64,000 bases of DNA from Paenibacillus ferrarius (GTDB lineage Bacteria > Bacillota > Bacilli > Paenibacillales > NBRC-103111): the NCBI RefSeq assembly GCF_002027705.1, contig NZ_MBTG01000026.1:34199-98198 (forward strand), read 5' to 3'. Positions within the stretch are counted from its first letter, which is position 1. Each line of letters begins with the position of its first letter. Made by a program: the position numbers and the translations under genes. The notes under the pieces are model-generated. The model made no database searches and had not been told where the DNA came from. It worked only from the letters and a program-made list of their open reading frames with translations. Positions 9,469 through 17,747 of this stretch are shown here, piece after piece.

Positions 9469-9951
9469 GTGGCAACCAAAAAGGCCGATGGCAAATTGCT
9501 CGCCCAGAACAAAAAGGCATCACACGACTATTTTATCGAAGATACGTATGAATGCGGTCTTGTCCTGACCGGCACGGAGATCAAATCCTTGCGAGCAGGT
9601 AAGGCTAACATAGGCGACAGCTTTTCGACCATTCGCAATGGCGAAGCTTTTGTCCACAATATGCATATCAGCCCTTTTGATCAAGGCAACCGCAGCAATC
9701 CAGAAGATCCAACACGGACGCGGAAACTCCTTTTGAAAAAAGTGCAAATCGCCAAAATACTAGGCCAAGCGAAACAAGAAGGATATACCGTCGTTCCTTT
9801 GAAAGTGTATATTCGCAATGGCTACGCGAAGCTTCTGATTGGCATTGGTAAGGGTAAGAAGCAGTACGACAAGCGGGAATCCGCAGCGAAAAAGGATGCA
9901 CAGCGAGATATCCAGCGTGCGCTGCGTGAGAAACAAAAGATCGCTAGATAG
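9469..9951 (+). CDS. smpB: SsrA-binding protein SmpB
   Basis: 160-residue SmpB, which binds the tRNA-like end of tmRNA and is needed for trans-translation. Visible hallmarks are NKKASHDYFIEDTYECG, the LTGTEIKSLRAGKANI segment, GYTVVPLKVY, and the basic C-terminal tail KGKKQYDKRESAAKKDAQRD that probes the decoding site. Start is GTG with a very strong GGGAGGAGG eight bases upstream. It lies between rnr and ssrA, its functional partners. Confidence 0.97.
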   Translation: MATKKADGKLLAQNKKASHDYFIEDTYECGLVLTGTEIKSLRAGKANIGDSFSTIRNGEAFVHNMHISPFDQGNRSNPEDPTRTRKLLLKKVQIAKILGQAKQEGYTVVPLKVYIRNGYAKLLIGIGKGKKQYDKRESAAKKDAQRDIQRALREKQKIAR

Positions 9952-10004
9952 CTGGGCTGAGTCCAGACTGGAAGCCAGCACCTCGACTTCCATGAACCTA
10001 GCCG

Positions 10005-10032
10005 TTCATTTTTCTTCAGCTTGTGGTATACT
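10005..10032 (+). promoter_or_regulatory. possible sigma-A promoter for ssrA
   Basis: TATACT at 10027-10032 is a good -10 box; TTCATT 16 bases upstream is a poor -35. It lies about 88 bases before the mature tmRNA start, so use would require 5' processing by RNase P. Sequence-only suggestion. Confidence 0.35.
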
Positions 10033-10119
10033 AATTCTGCAGCAAAGATTCAAATGTAACCTAGTTCCAACTTGCAGCGTCTTAACCTTCACCGTCTATG
10101 ACGGACATGAAGGCAATCC

Positions 10120-10480
10120 GGGGGTGTTCTTGGATTCGACGGGGATAGTTTGGGCTCGGGTTGCGGGTAGTGGGGCCGCGTCCACTATAAAACGCTAAAG
10201 CCTATTAAATGGCAAAACACAAAACAACTACGCTTTAGCAGCTTAATAACCTGTTAGCGTGCTCCTCCTCAGCATCGCCCATGTGACTGGGATAGGGGCT
10301 CAACTATAGTGGGATACGACGTTTGGTCTCCGCCTGGGGTCGGACGTAGGAAGACAATCAGGCTGACCCAACGCATAGCCGGTTACGGGGCGATGCTCGG
10401 GTGACATCAAAACTGTGACTACACCCGTAGATGCCTGTGTTGCGATATTTTCGGACAGGGGTTCGACTCCCCTCACCTCC
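10120..10480 (+). ncRNA. ssrA: transfer-messenger RNA (tmRNA)
   Basis: About 361 bases. The 5' end GGGGGTGTTCTTGGATTCGA is the conserved tmRNA start, and its first seven bases pair with the 3' CACCTCC to form the acceptor stem (one G-U pair). The resume codon GGC at 10211 opens the tag frame ending at TAA TAA (10244-10249), giving tag GKTQNNYALAA after the charged Ala. The tRNA-like T-arm GGACAGGGGTTCGACTCCCC closes the molecule. The 3' CCA is not encoded: after the discriminator A comes TCT. The 3' end is also the attachment site of the adjacent mobile element, whose recombinase gene overlaps it on the other strand. Together with SmpB it rescues stalled ribosomes. Confidence 0.97.
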
Positions 10481-11977
10481 ATCTGATGTGCACACAATAT
10501 CGAGTTTAAAAATGACGTCCACGTGTTCTTCATGGACGACGACCTTCTCGACGTAGTGTTGAATGAACTTCTTGATCTCAGGGATGTTTTTCTCAGCTAC
10601 GAATGATTTGAAGTTAGAGAACAGTTTGCGGAGGGTATCCTCTGTTATGACTGTTCTCTTTTCTTTTAATTCCAACTCCTTAATACGCACCTCAAAACTA
10701 GCCTTATTGTATTCCAACTCCTCCATTCTGGATAAAAAAGACGCCTGCGTAAAACCCTTAGATACTGCATCTACGATGTTATTGATCTGTTTATCAATTT
10801 CTACTATTTGCTTTCTAATAAAGGGCACCTCATTAATACCTTCACCTTCGTTTTGTTGAATGTATTCGTTTAACTGAATTACTAAGTCAGGAATTGCTTC
10901 CTCGCAAAGCAGATTCTTATGAAGTTGGTCTATTACATATTCCTCGATATATTCGCGGCGAATTTCTTTGTTCATACAGTTCTTTGTGCGATCACGATGA
11001 TTGCATCGGTATGTGACGTATTTTAGCTTGTTTCTCCCACTGAATTTCCGATTGCCGACCATAGAAGCCCCACAAACACCGCAATAGATCAAACCACTAA
11101 TTAAATAGTTCTCCACGGCTTGGTAAGAGGCATATGTAGTTCTATTTCTTTGCATTTTGCTCTGAACCTGCGCGAACATTTCTTCAGAGACGATAGATGG
11201 CATCCCACCAGGGATTCGGATAATGTCCTCATCTGGTTTTTGGCGGTTTGTTCGCATCCCACGGACATCCTTCCCCACTGTTTTGTTAAAGATGTAACAC
11301 CCAGCATACTTTTCATTGGTCAGAATGTTGTTTAGGCTATTTTTCCCGAACGCTTTCCCACTTTTAGTCTTATAGTTTGAAGTATTGAGCTCCGAAATAA
11401 TTTGATTATAGCCGTACCCGTTAATGTATAGGTTGAAAATCAACTTAACGGCAGCCGCCTCGAACTCGTTGATTTTATACTGCTTCGTGGTGGGATCGAC
11501 ATCATAACCCAATGGAGGTTGCCCTCCAGTATGTTTGGCTTGAAGTGCAGTTTCCCTCATACCTTTCATGACTTCCCTCGCTAAGTTTTTACTGTAGTAT
11601 TCTGCCATCCCCTCTAGGACGGATTCTAATATAACGCTCTCAGGCGAATCATCGAGGTGCTCTAGAACACTGATTAGGCGAATGCCTTGAGCTTTCAATT
11701 TGCGTTTATAAAAAGCGCTGTCGTACTTGTCCCGAGCGAAGCGATCTAGCTTATGGACAATGACAACATCATATAGTCCTTTTTCGCAATCAGCGAACAT
11801 CTGTTGGAACTCGGGACGTTTGTCGCTGGTTGCCGTTTTGGCCTTATCTGCGTAAATTTTGACGATAGTATAACCAGCTTTTTTAGCGAAGTCTTCAATT
11901 GCCCTAACTTGAGCGTCAATGGACTCATCTCGCTGATTATCACTGGAATAACGAACATAAATGCATGCTTTGATCAT
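10358..11977 (-). CDS. large serine recombinase (integrase) of the ssrA-integrated element
   Basis: 539-residue site-specific serine recombinase. The N-terminal resolvase domain (about 1-150) has CIYVRYSSDNQ with the catalytic Ser and the HKLDRFARD helix. A recombinase domain follows (GGQPPLGYD to about 270). The zinc ribbon carries a CGVC pair at about 310-315 with later Cys residues, and a coiled coil spans about 375-450. ATG 11977 is preferred over GTG 11986 because AGGTG overlaps the latter. The frame does not stop at the element edge. It crosses the att core and continues about 38 codons into antisense ssrA (tail beginning GSRTPVRKY), so its C-terminus depends on the integration state. 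It is expected to integrate and excise the element at ssrA. Confidence 0.92.
   Translation of the reverse strand: MIKACIYVRYSSDNQRDESIDAQVRAIEDFAKKAGYTIVKIYADKAKTATSDKRPEFQQMFADCEKGLYDVVIVHKLDRFARDKYDSAFYKRKLKAQGIRLISVLEHLDDSPESVILESVLEGMAEYYSKNLAREVMKGMRETALQAKHTGGQPPLGYDVDPTTKQYKINEFEAAAVKLIFNLYINGYGYNQIISELNTSNYKTKSGKAFGKNSLNNILTNEKYAGCYIFNKTVGKDVRGMRTNRQKPDEDIIRIPGGMPSIVSEEMFAQVQSKMQRNRTTYASYQAVENYLISGLIYCGVCGASMVGNRKFSGRNKLKYVTYRCNHRDRTKNCMNKEIRREYIEEYVIDQLHKNLLCEEAIPDLVIQLNEYIQQNEGEGINEVPFIRKQIVEIDKQINNIVDAVSKGFTQASFLSRMEELEYNKASFEVRIKELELKEKRTVITEDTLRKLFSNFKSFVAEKNIPEIKKFIQHYVEKVVVHEEHVDVIFKLDIVCTSDGGEGSRTPVRKYRNTGIYGCSHSFDVTRASPRNRLCVGSA
10472..10482 (+). other. attL core at the ssrA 3' end
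   Basis: CTCACCTCCAT here is the last nine bases of ssrA plus two. The same 11 bases recur at 29982-29992 and 37814-37824, and the first nine at 46616-46624. I read this copy as the left attachment site of the element carrying the recombinase gene that begins immediately to the right. Confidence 0.75.
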
Positions 11978-12013
11978 CGTGGTCACCTCATGTAGAAAAT
12001 AATTAGTCTTAAA

Positions 12014-12184
12014 TTAAGCTTCATCTGCCATAACCTTTAGCAATTCGATGACAGGAAGGTAGTAATACCGTTTCTTTTCGTTATCCATATGGGAGTCATT
12101 GTGGATAATTATTTCTTCCGGCGTATATCGATTTTCTTTTAAGCACTGCCTGTGAATACGAGTCTGGAATTTTGGTCCTATCAT
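12014..12184 (-). CDS. small conserved-looking protein upstream of the recombinase
   Basis: A 56-residue ORF with ATG preceded by a near-perfect GGAGG, ending about 36 bases before the recombinase start, on the same strand. The product is hydrophilic (MIGPKFQTRIHR at the start, KKRYYYLPVIELLKVMADE near the end), with no motif I can name. Position and ribosome-binding site suggest a co-transcribed accessory protein of the integrase operon, perhaps a directionality or regulatory factor. That role is a guess from context. Confidence 0.6.
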   Translation of the reverse strand: MIGPKFQTRIHRQCLKENRYTPEEIIIHNDSHMDNEKKRYYYLPVIELLKVMADEA

Positions 12185-13316
12185 TTGTTTTCCTCCTGCT
12201 AGTGTTAGATAGGGCTCCTGATCTTCGAGCTTGTACTTCAGTGCATGTACTTACATATATGATAGCTATACATGTAACATCGCGCCAAAGGGGTCTCACC
12301 AAAAAGGGCTCTTGGACCCTTATACGATGTGCGCGTTGTAATTTTAAGTGTTGTACTCAATTTTATTGATTAAAAGGTGTTTTTAATTAATTACACCGCT
12401 AAATGCCTCGCAAAATCTACTTATTCTTCCGTAGATCCACACTTTCTTTTCTGTTCAGCCGTGTTACTCAGTGCCTATTCCCATATATAGTCCTAAACTA
12501 TTCACAATAGGCTGCGACAAACAACCCATAAACTCGTATCTGCATCAGAATGTGTTCTTGTCACCATAATTAGGGCATGTTGCAACCGTCCTTTCATCAC
12601 TTTATACCTCGTATAAAGATAAGAACATGTTCCTTATGCATCTGTAAAGATCGGTACTACAAATGCTTGATGTCAATGGCAGTTTATTACCCCACCCAGT
12701 ACCTAGGAAAAGGACTTCATCATCAGGGTGACGTGGGAGTCAAATCACACCGCGGAAATTTTATTTGAAATATTTGTTGCGCAACTTCATTAATAAGGTA
12801 TAGAAATGAACTTTATTAAGAGGGGGAATCACTATACTACGAATACCAATTAAGAGATAGTTTTTACTGATTGCCTTAAACACCTAAGAAATGATATTGC
12901 GACAATTGATCTTTCTCAAAGAGGAGGCAAAGCAAATGAGTTGATAGTGAAAAAGTGAATGAATTCATGCAGTTTGATGTTTGTGAAAGAATATGTTTGG
13001 ACTAGAAAGAGTTCACTTGTCTTACAGGGTGGTTTTTAGAAAATTGGTGAAAATTATGAAGTAGCATATAGGGATTCCGTCTGATTGGTCGGGAATTTAA
13101 AGGATGTTAGAAAAATTGTTTGTGTATCCACTCATGGTATGTATTATCGATAATGTTTCACATATGAACAGCCTGACTGAGTTTAACAGTATGCCCGAGA
13201 AGGTCCGTAAAGTTCTTATTTAAAGAAAAAACAGAGAGGGGGGTCTTAATTTTTAGGATTTTCTTTCTAAACTAATCCAACCTAAGATCGTATATGGGTC
13301 TGGGAGGTAAAAAGCT
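12185..13316. other. gene-poor stretch
   Basis: About 1.1 kb of AT-rich sequence with no convincing gene on either strand. Short open stretches, such as one around 13157-13221 whose translation includes NSLTEFNSMPEKVRK, look like decayed coding remnants but cannot be assigned. The promoter for the leftward recombinase operon must lie at its left edge. Confidence 0.5.
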
Positions 13317-13442
13317 ATGTACAGAATTCATGAGTACATGGTGACAACGATACTCAGGAAGCATTTCAAAGAACTATGCCGAGCGAAAAAGTATGCTGTA
13401 AGCCATTCTAGTAACTCTCATCCTTCCCCGCATAGTAACTAG
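13317..13442 (+). CDS. possible small ORF
   Basis: A 41-codon ORF beginning MYRIHEYMVTTILRKHFKEL with TGGGAGG eight bases before the ATG. The N-terminal half could form a helix; nothing else supports it. It may equally be a remnant. Confidence 0.25.
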   Translation: MYRIHEYMVTTILRKHFKELCRAKKYAVSHSSNSHPSPHSN

Positions 13443-13556
13443 AAAAGTCAATGTTTTAATGGGGAAACCGGGGAGTTAAGTAAGATAGTGAGAGGATTTT
13501 CGGGAAATTGTTGCTCTATAAGATTAATAGAAAGATTTAGTCTCGTGAATACTCCC

Positions 13557-13573
13557 GCGAGGCACCGCCTCGC
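13557..13573. other. perfect seven-base hairpin
   Basis: GCGAGGC-ACC-GCCTCGC is a perfect GC-rich inverted repeat in AT-rich surroundings, about 90 bases before the iteron-like repeats and with no T-tract. It could be part of an origin or a nick site rather than a terminator. Confidence 0.45.
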
Positions 13574-13659
13574 TATTAATTGTATAGATTATTTATAAAG
13601 ATTAAAACATTGTAGAGATTCTTTTGTAGAGATTAGTATACAGAATTTGAAGTATATAA

Positions 13660-13763
13660 ATTCAAAATTTGAATACATGTGAAAAAAACAGAACGCTAGA
13701 ATTCAAAATTTGAATACATAGTTTGAAAAAACAGAACGCAGAAACTTTAAGAAAACAGAACAC
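13660..13763 (+). repeat. iteron/operator-like repeats upstream of the HTH gene
   Basis: Two copies of the palindrome ATTCAAAATTTGAAT (13660-13674 and 13701-13715) alternate with three copies of ACAGAACGC-like sequence (13688, 13731, 13755 as ACAGAACAC). A further half-match (AATTTGAAG) is at 13644. They lie directly before the helix-turn-helix gene at 13810. Such alternating repeats are typical of initiator-binding iterons or autoregulatory operators. Which of the two is not decidable here. Confidence 0.6.
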
Positions 13764-13809
13764 AGTAACTCCGATATAAAAATATAAGCTGTTCAGAGGA
13801 GAAATTTTA

Positions 13810-14387
13810 ATGAGTAAACTCACGGATCACGAATTAAGTTGGGCAAAAGAACGATTTCACAACTATGGAACTTCCAGTATTCCTTCCGCAGTAAGTAATT
13901 GTCTTTTTCTTTCGCCTGGAGCTAAACAGCTTTACTCCAACTTGTGTCAGCATGCTTATGGAGAAAAAAAAGCTGTTTTCCTTCACAATCGCTACTGATG
14001 TTGGAATTGAATATAGCTCCTGGGACTCTTAATGAATACCTTAAGGAGTTAAGGAAACATCAATTGATTACTACGCAAAAGGCATCCTACGGCAATTTGA
14101 TTTATACGGTGGAGAAGATTTGGAACCCTTTTTGTTTAATTCATTCGGAATGGATATGGTTGTTAATTAACGAAGTTCACAAATCTAAAGGCATTTCGTA
14201 TGAGAAGATTAAACGAGTGATAAAAGAATACCAACAGTCTGAACTATATAATGAAATAGTTTATCATTTCAACGGAAATGAACATTTACAGCTTCTATAT
14301 AAATGGTTTGGTGAAAAATGGGGTGTAAATCCTATTGTTGAATTTGACGAAGAGGAGTCTAAAGTAACAGTGTCACTAGGAGATTAA
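13810..14387 (+). CDS. replication-initiator-like helix-turn-helix protein, split by a -1 frameshift
   Basis: Two overlapping frames together make one protein of about 192 residues. Frame one (13810-13998) starts at ATG after AGAGGAG and reads to LSPGAKQLYSNLCQHAYGEKKAVF. Frame two (open 13944-14387) continues with PSQSLLMLELNIAPGTLNEY and LKELRKHQLITTQK, a winged-helix. The switch falls at GGA GAA AAA AAA GCT, an A8 run, and needs a -1 shift. This could be a programmed frameshift, a phase-variable run, a real inactivating mutation or a sequencing error. LSPGAKQLYS plus a following wH domain resembles the N-terminal part of plasmid or phage replication initiators. The upstream iterons fit that. 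Confidence 0.6.
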
Positions 14388-14743
14388 AGTAGTGACTGCA
14401 GTATCAGAGAAGGATGATGAGCAGATATCTTTTGACGGGAGGTCCCTGTTGATGCTTACTGGGAATGCAAATCTATTAAATTTTTATTCTAGTTTAGGCA
14501 TTATTTATATTTATCTACGATAATTCTTGGGTCATATGTCTTATAGTGTAGAGTTAAATTTTGTGAAAATAAATTACTTCATCTCATGCTATGGCTGACC
14601 TTAATGTACGGAAAAATATATTAATAAAATTAGTCTGTAACGAAATAAGTAAGCTCAAAAGGAAAAAGGACGAAGCAGCTTCCACCCCCGACCAAGGTTC
14701 GTGAAGTTAACTTGTCCATTTCCAGAGATTTTCGACTCCTCAC
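14388..14743. other. no gene seen
   Basis: About 350 AT-rich bases after the HTH gene. I see no credible ORF with a ribosome-binding site and no clear RNA structure. Confidence 0.4.
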
Positions 14744-14815
14744 CGCACCATGCCTAACCGAGCCTCAACTTACCTTGCCTAGCCCCACCATACCGTGCCA
14801 TACCTTGCCGTGTGG
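14744..14815 (-). repeat. degenerate G-rich short repeats (minus strand)
   Basis: Read on the minus strand, this stretch is a run of loose ten-base units of the GGCAAGGTAT / GGCACGGTAT / GGCAAGGTAA type lying just after the HNH gene stop codon. Similar short G-rich repeats are known to me from Firmicutes phage genomes; that link is from memory. Confidence 0.5.
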
Positions 14816-14821
14816 AATATA

Positions 14822-15115
14822 TCAACCTTCCCAAACTAACTCGCGCCAATTTGGTGGAATGATACCATCTTTAAGAGCCTTTGCAATCATACCTCTATGC
14901 CGCACATCCGCACGTAACACATGACATCTACGACATAGCGTTCTCAGATTATTTAATGCGTTACTACCAAGTTTACCAGATCGTATATGATCGATATGGC
15001 AGTCCCATAGTGATACAGGGGAATTACAACGAACGCATTTCTGCCGATCCCTTTCCCAGATAACAGGGCGGATCAATTGAAACCATATCTCTCTAGGAGG
15101 TCGCTTTTTGGGCAT
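14822..15115 (-). CDS. HNH endonuclease
   Basis: 97-residue HNH-family nuclease. The first zinc pair is KCVRCNS, the catalytic region is WDCHIDHI with the His-metal site, and the second pair is LCRRCH, preceded by NNLRTL. ATG 15115 is favoured because GAGG lies about seven bases upstream. A slightly earlier ATG at 15127 overlaps that site. It overlaps the 3' end of the RAMP-like gene, so the two are translationally coupled. Phage-type HNH proteins of this size cut or nick DNA; here the target is unknown. Confidence 0.85.
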   Translation of the reverse strand: MPKKRPPREIWFQLIRPVIWERDRQKCVRCNSPVSLWDCHIDHIRSGKLGSNALNNLRTLCRRCHVLRADVRHRGMIAKALKDGIIPPNWRELVWEG

Positions 15116-15689
15116 TATTAGCCTCAAATGAAACTACTTCAAACCGTCCCATTCCAATTGAACGGCCATCCGCAAGTCCAACCAACTTACCAGCATCTAT
15201 ACACACAGCCTCCATTTGAGTTCGGTTCACTAATGTTACGTCCCATAGTAAAGTGAAACTAGTCTCCCATCCGGGGGAAAGTCCTAATCGGTAACGAACA
15301 TTTCTGCCTTTAGTGGCGGGGTTGCGAATAGATTGAACATCAACATATACAGCCTGACTGGAGTTCGTAGTAATATCCCCTTGATTGTTTATAAATCGAT
15401 TTAATAAGATTTTATCGTCAATGACCTGTAATGTGGCGGACAAGTCTGACTGAATCGAACCTCGTCCCTTTTTAGTATATCTTGCGGCATCTCGGAGGCA
15501 ACCAAATATGTATGTTGAACTGAGATAAAGTTGTCCTCCGGATGTAGCGGTATAAGTTCGTTTCCACTCTTCTGGATCATTCCCAGCTACACCAGTTCTT
15601 TCTTTCTTTTGAAGTGAAATCGTATCAGGGGTAAAGCAGTGGAAAAGTAATGGTCTCGTCCCTTTGATTTTTACTGTTGCTAGAATCAA
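15093..15689 (-). CDS. RAMP-like protein of unknown function, operon with HNH nuclease
   Basis: 198-residue protein beginning ATVKIKGTRPLLFHCFTPDT, then SGGQLYLSSTYIFGCLRDAA, RNPATKGRNVRYRLGLSPGW, and ending GLADGRSIGMGRFEV. The opening beta strand, the 'iPgsslrGalrdaa'-like segment in the middle and the Gly-rich end recall the RAMP/Cas7-like fold, as in phage and mobile-element proteins that share the GTRPLL(F/M)H start. No cas genes or CRISPR repeats are nearby, so it is not a CRISPR effector on this evidence. Its frame overlaps the HNH gene, implying a joint function. Confidence 0.55.
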   Translation of the reverse strand: MILATVKIKGTRPLLFHCFTPDTISLQKKERTGVAGNDPEEWKRTYTATSGGQLYLSSTYIFGCLRDAARYTKKGRGSIQSDLSATLQVIDDKILLNRFINNQGDITTNSSQAVYVDVQSIRNPATKGRNVRYRLGLSPGWETSFTLLWDVTLVNRTQMEAVCIDAGKLVGLADGRSIGMGRFEVVSFEANNAQKATS

Positions 15690-16182
15690 GTAGATTTCCT
15701 CCTTGTCTACTCTTAGATTAAATAAGATGAGAAAAAGTCAAAGTGTTTGTTTGGTTCCATTGACCTATAGCAGTCATAAAAATCTTTGCGATAAATATTA
15801 GTGCATATTTATATCTATCTAGTTGAGTGATTCTCAGTGGTAAGTACTAGCATACCTTCTGCATACTCGACTTAATGTCTTGAGGCAAAAGCTACAATAA
15901 TTGCAATGCGTTTAGGTTGTACAATTGATTGGCTGGATTGAGTGAGTAGGATCTTCGGAGTGGGAGAGGAGTATCAACAGATTGAGCATTTCTGTTGTAA
16001 TTACAACCTAGTACTGTCATAAATCAATTAAGAAGAATTATCTAAAGAATTTGTAGAAGAAATTTTATTAAGTCTGAATATTTTATAGATGTTTATATTA
16101 TACTACGATAAATTTATGATGTATATAATCTGTTGATGAAATGCCTATAAAATCTCTATCGTTATTGATAGAGGTGGTATGT
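15690..16182. other. divergent intergenic region
   Basis: About 490 AT-rich bases between the leftward RAMP-like/HNH operon and the rightward XRE gene. It must hold both promoters and probably the XRE operator. No gene or strong repeat is evident. Confidence 0.4.
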
Positions 16183-16533
16183 GTGAGTGATTTGGCTAAG
16201 ACCATTGGAGAATGGATAAAATATTTGCGTGAACAAAGAGGATTAAGCCAAGAGCGTTTGGGTGAGGTTTCTAGCTTACATCGGACATACATAGGACAAA
16301 TGGAGCGGGGAGATGCTAACGTAACCCTTGAGACATTAGAGAAGGTTACAGAAGCACTAGGTATTTCTGTGGGTGAATTATTTAGATTAATTAATCCCGA
16401 AGAAGACATCAAAATGAGTACTACGTTATCTCAAATTATTACTGTGCTTCAGGGCAGGAGTGTAGAAGATCAAAAAGCATTATTACAAGTATTAGCAATT
16501 GCATTTGACTGGAAGGACGGCAAATTGTTATAA
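16183..16533 (+). CDS. XRE-family helix-turn-helix regulator
   Basis: 116-residue cytoplasmic DNA-binding protein. An HTH_3 domain covers about residues 8-62 (IKYLREQRGLSQERLGE, then HRTYIGQMERGDANVTLETL), followed by a helical C-terminus of about 50 residues. GTG 16183 is chosen because GAGGTGG lies five bases upstream; the frame is open back to ATG 16141. This is the usual form of phage- or island-type repressors, located between the divergent HNH operon and the stress triad. It probably controls one of them. Confidence 0.85.
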   Translation: MSDLAKTIGEWIKYLREQRGLSQERLGEVSSLHRTYIGQMERGDANVTLETLEKVTEALGISVGELFRLINPEEDIKMSTTLSQIITVLQGRSVEDQKALLQVLAIAFDWKDGKLL

Positions 16534-16539
16534 GATGGA

Positions 16540-16568
16540 GGAGCACCTTAAATGGTGTTCCTTTTTTA
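16540..16568 (+). terminator. terminator after the XRE gene
   Basis: GGAGCACC / GGTGTTCC stem (one G-U pair) with a six-base loop followed by TTTTTT. Confidence 0.85.
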
Positions 16569-17078
16569 CTAGATTGTGAGACTTTCAGTTTTCAACAAAT
16601 GGTGTCCACAATACTGAAAATATACCTATCATCGCAACGTTATGAGGATGAAAAGAATGGTTCATGGTGCGGTGCTTAGGAAAAAAAACCTGAAGAATAT
16701 GCAACAATTCGCGTTGATCGGAAAATTGAGAGGAATGTTACCTGAGCAGCTGGATCTTTTTTACGATTGAGGAGGGATGAGAGAATAGAATGTTTGACAA
16801 AGATGATGTAGTAATAGGACAAGCCTTATTAAGCATAGCCTAGTCTGTAATCTATTTAAAAAGTAGAAGTGGATAGATTTTATGGTGATTATTCAACTGG
16901 TATGAGTACAAACGAGAACAACGTCTTTATAGGTCGGCATAACTAGCTACCACAAATATTGCTATGTAAAAGAAAGGGAAAGGAACTACCTGGAGTAGGG
17001 AACATTTCCTGGTTAAAGCAGGAAAAAAACATAAAATGTCGAATATTTGTCTAAAAAAATTATAAGGTGGATGTAACG
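16569..17078. other. intergenic region with a possible small ORF
   Basis: About 500 bases before the vWA gene. It includes an unsupported 42-codon ORF at 16642-16770 ending LRGMLPEQLDLFYD. Otherwise nothing is recognisable. The promoter of the triad operon should be here. Confidence 0.35.
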
Positions 17079-17747
17079 ATGTCCTTTGACCAAATACCGT
17101 TTGCAGCTGAGTTTGCTGAAAATCCTGAATCTCGTTGTCCTGTTGTGCTTCTATTAGATACGTCGTATTCCATGAACGGAGATCCGATTAGAGAGTTAAA
17201 CGAAGGGCTGAAAATATTCAAAGATGAACTAATGGCTGACAGTATGGCAGTAAAACGTGTAGAAGTTGCAGTTGTTAGTTTTGGGCCTGTTCAGGTTGTA
17301 TCGGATTTCCAAACCCCAGATATGTACTACCCTACAGAACTAGCCCCGAGTGGTGACACGCCAATGGGAAAAGCGATAGAGCAAGCAATCGATATGGTTC
17401 ATACAAGAAAATCTATTTATAAGCAAAATGGAGTTTCCTACTATCGACCATGGATCTTTTTAATTACTGATGGGGGACCAACAGATAACTGGAGAGGTGC
17501 GGCGTCACTCGTAAAGGAAGGGGAAAACAACAAGTCGTTCATGTTTTTTGCAGTAGGTGTAGACGGAGCTGACATGGACACGCTGGGGAAAATATCAACG
17601 CGTGAACCGATAAAACTGAAAGGATTGCGGTTTAGAGATTTGTTCAGTTGGCTTTCCGCTTCCTTAAGTTCAGTGTCGCATTCTACCCCTGGTGATGCAG
17701 TACCCTTGGAAAATCCCGTTACACCTGAAGGATGGGGGGCTGTGTGA
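17079..17747 (+). CDS. vWA-domain protein, TerY/YegL type
   Basis: 222-residue von Willebrand A domain protein. The metal-ion-dependent adhesion site is visible as LLLDTSYSMNGDPI (DxSxS), a threonine in SGDTPMGKAI, and ITDGGPTD. This matches TerY/YegL proteins, which with a PP2C phosphatase and a kinase make up the TerY-P triad proposed by Anantharaman, Iyer and Aravind for Ter-linked stress signalling. ATG 17079 is preferred because AAGGTGG lies nine bases upstream; a GTG at 17067 overlaps that site. The next gene overlaps its stop codon. No TerD/TerC genes are seen nearby. Confidence 0.88.
   Translation: MSFDQIPFAAEFAENPESRCPVVLLLDTSYSMNGDPIRELNEGLKIFKDELMADSMAVKRVEVAVVSFGPVQVVSDFQTPDMYYPTELAPSGDTPMGKAIEQAIDMVHTRKSIYKQNGVSYYRPWIFLITDGGPTDNWRGAASLVKEGENNKSFMFFAVGVDGADMDTLGKISTREPIKLKGLRFRDLFSWLSASLSSVSHSTPGDAVPLENPVTPEGWGAV

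Noticed and set aside
10300..10533. A 77-codon frame across the ssrA 3' end
   Set aside because: Lies over tmRNA and the recombinase end in another frame; no start signal.
14744..14815. CRISPR array
   Set aside because: The repeats are short, degenerate and have no spacers; no cas genes in the window.
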